This document shows positions 62,441 to 64,000 of a stretch of DNA of 64,000 bases, piece after piece. A program made the position numbers and the translations under genes. Source of the DNA: Sympetrum striolatum. Taxonomy: Eukaryota; Arthropoda; Insecta; Odonata; Libellulidae. The stretch's first letter is position 1, and the number at the start of each line of letters is the position of its first letter. The notes below the pieces were generated by a model. That model had not been told where the DNA came from. It made no database searches and was given only the letters and a program-made list of their open reading frames with translations. Location of the stretch: assembly GCA_947579665.1 (NCBI GenBank), contig OX388348.1:9858001-9922000 (forward strand), given 5' to 3'.

Positions 62441-64000
62441 TCTAATTTCCTCTTCTTTGCCCTTATTCAGATCATTCCCTGAGGTAACAAAGGATTTCTA
62501 AGGGATGCTGTAAGGATTCTAAGAGAGAAGGGACCGGATAAATCGTAAATATTATAACAAATAAGTATCTTATTATAATCATATAGATTAAAGTTAGATT
62601 CGCTTGGTGTAATTCGTCATTTTTATTGAATTTTGATATTGAATGAGATTATTTTCTTTTCTGTCTAATTTCCTCTTCTTTGCCCTTATTCAGATCATTC
62701 CCTGAGGTAACAAAGGATTTCTAAGGGATGCTGTAAGGATTCTAAGAGAGAAGGGACCGGATAAATCGTAAATATTATAACAATTAAGTATCTTATAATA
62801 ATCATATAGATTAAAGTTAGATTCAATTGTTGTAATTCGTCATTTTTATTGAATTTTGATATTGAATGAGATTATTTTCTTTTCTGTCTAATTTCCTCTT
62901 CTTTGCCCTTATTCAGATCATTCCCTGAGGTAACAAAGGATTTCTAAGGGATGCTGTAAGGATTCTAAGAGAGAAGGGACCGGATAAATCGTAAATATTA
63001 TAACAAATAAGTATCTTATAATAATCATATAGATTAAAGTTAGATTCGCTTGGTGTAATTCGTCATTTTTATTGAATTTTGATATTGAATGAGATTATTT
63101 TCTTTTCTGTCTAATTTCCTCTTCTTTGCCCTTATTCAGATCATTCCCTGTGGTAACAAAGGATTTCTAAGGGATGCTGTAAGGATTCTAAGAGAGAAGG
63201 GACCGGATAAATCGTAAATATTATAACAAATAAGTATCTTATAATAATCATATAGATTAAAGTTAGATTCGATTGTTGTAATTCGTCATTTTTATTGAAT
63301 TTTGATATTGAATGAGATTATTTTCTTTTCTGTCTAATTTCCTCTTCTTTGCCCTTATTCAGATCATTCCCTGAGGTAACAAAGGATTTCTAAGGGATGC
63401 TGTAAGGATTCTAAGAGAGAAGGGACCGGATAAATCGTAAATATTATAACAAATAAGTATCTTATAATAATCATATAGATTAAAGTTAGATTCGCTTGGT
63501 GTAATTCGTCATTTTTATTGAATTTTGATATTGAATGAGATTATTTTCTTTTCTGTCTAATTTCCTCTTCTTTGCCCTTATTCAGATCATTCCATGAGGT
63601 AACAAAGGATTTCTAAGGGATGCTGTAAGGATTCTAAGAGAGAAGGGACCGGATAAATCGTAAATATTATAACAAATAAGTATCTTATAATAATCATATA
63701 GATTAAAGTTAGATTCGCTTGGTGTAATTCGTCATTTTTATTGAATTTTGATATTGAATGAGATTATTTTCTTTTCTGTCTAATTTCCTCTTCTTTGCCC
63801 TTATTCAGATCATTCCCTGTGGTAACAAAGGATTTCTAAGGGATGCTGTAAGGATTCTAAGAGAGAAGGGACCGGATAAATCGTAAATATTATAACAAAT
63901 AAGTATCTTATAATAATCATATAGATTAAAGTTGATTCGCTTGGTGTAATTCGTCATTTTTATTGAATTTTGATATTGAATGAGATTATTTTCTTTTCTG
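62441..64000. repeat. Terminal monomers m281-m287
   Basis: m281 CTTATTATAATC; m282 AACAATTAAG and ATTCAATTG; m283 near consensus; m284 CCTGTGG with CGATTGTTG; m285 near consensus; m286 TCCATGAGG; m287 CCTGTGG with a 1-bp loss (AAAGTTGATTCG), 222 bp at 63779-64000. The window ends at the last base of m287 and the array clearly continues. Confidence 0.85.

Larger units (their letters stand above)
1..64000. repeat. 223-bp satellite DNA array, 287 head-to-tail monomers
   Basis: The same 223-bp unit recurs without interruption from first to last base, always in the same orientation. Monomer starts were tracked across the window: m1 at 1, m2 at 224, m11 at 2232, m28 at 6025, m98 at 21634, m120 at 26541, m222 at 49286, m287 at 63779. 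The total equals 287 x 223 minus 1, explained by four 1-bp insertions and a net five 1-bp losses. The consensus is about 30% GC. 223 is not a multiple of 3, so the reading frame rotates each monomer, and stops occur in all six frames. Monomers differ mainly by single-base substitutions shared among groups, which define monomer types. The array continues beyond both edges of the window. The family is not one I recognise; a centromeric or heterochromatic location is inferred only from size and higher-order structure. Confidence 0.99.
48395..64000. repeat. Domain 2: divergent monomer set (m218-m287)
   Basis: From m218 on, the Domain 1 markers TTATAGC (last seen m217), ACCAGAT (m216), CTCTCTTTTG (m205), GCTTTAAGG and AAGGAATGCTG are no longer found. 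Markers rare or absent before become common: CCTGTGG, AACGAAGG, CCCATATTCAG, GTGTGATTTG, AAAGATAG, GTATAGATTC and ATTCAATTG. Many monomers have substitutions seen only once or twice. The same 223-bp phase and consensus continue, so this is the same family with a different history. Confidence 0.85.

Noticed and set aside
1..64000. Protein-coding genes or short ORFs
   Set aside because: Consensus stops fall in all six frames. Plus-strand runs stay under about 26 codons and the longest minus-strand run is about 59 codons. The frame shifts by one each monomer, so nothing accumulates; open stretches are repeated by-products of the satellite.
1..64000. CRISPR array
   Set aside because: The unit is 223 bp, repeats are directly adjacent with no variable spacers, and the variation consists of scattered substitutions.
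1..64000. Transposable elements, inversions or unique insertions interrupting the array
   Set aside because: The 223-bp phase is unbroken throughout apart from 1-bp changes, every monomer has the same orientation, and no stretch lacks satellite sequence.
1..64000. Telomere repeat, rRNA spacer or tRNA-derived satellite
   Set aside because: No TTAGGG- or TTTAGGG-like tandem, no rRNA-like segment, and no tRNA A/B box pair or cloverleaf recognised in the monomer.
1..64000. Naming the satellite or the species
   Set aside because: The consensus does not match a family I can recall with confidence. AT-richness and 223-bp length are shared by satellites of many plants and animals, so any name would be a guess.

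Overview
The whole window is one AT-rich tandem satellite array from a eukaryotic genome. It holds 287 head-to-tail monomers of 223 bp, all in one orientation, and has no gene, mobile element or unique sequence. I do not recognise the family and cannot name the organism. A 64 kb gene-free array with higher-order repeats is what centromeric, pericentromeric or other heterochromatic satellite looks like. Its chromosomal location is inference. Conventions: m1 to m287 are monomers in order and p1 to p223 are positions in a monomer, with p1 at base 1 (phase arbitrary). The consensus is about 30% GC (67 of 223). p1-110 is about 39% GC and p111-223 about 21%. By my tally 278 monomers are exactly 223 bp, four are 224 bp and five are 222 bp, which sums to 64,000.

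Layout. Domain 1 (m1-m217, about 1-48,394) is a patchwork of recurring monomer types rearranged by unequal exchange. It contains: three copies of a module P (224-3124, 4017-6247, 24533-26763); an A-B-C-D-E-N-O block (7586-9146); a G-to-O block (11154-13160); tandem duplications of 2 monomers (1785-2678, 9147-10038), 4 monomers (14276-16059), 10 monomers (20520-24978) and 6 monomers (45942-48617); and a 14-monomer-displaced duplication (40813-43042 and 43935-46164). Its centrepiece is a true higher-order repeat (HOR) at 28102-39697: a 15-monomer, 3345-bp unit in three full copies plus one 7-monomer partial copy. Monomer order suggests that unit is a fusion of two older blocks still present at 7.6-8.9 kb and 11.2-13.2 kb.

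Domain 2 (m218-m287, about 48,395-64,000) lacks the Domain 1 markers. It carries its own set, more monomers with private substitutions, and weaker long-range order. It has one duplication displaced by 15 monomers (48395-49954 and 51738-53297) and one displaced by 14 monomers (58427-59318 and 61549-62440). It looks like an older or separately evolving part of the array.

Function. Nothing encodes a protein: stops in all six frames limit the consensus to about 59 open codons. Each monomer repeats a few elements that could matter structurally: an 8-bp dyad in the AT-rich half, a long pyrimidine tract ending in CAG that resembles a splice acceptor, and an internal imperfect direct repeat. Variant patterns at CpG sites hint at past cytosine methylation. 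All calls come from reading by eye; no alignment or database search was run.
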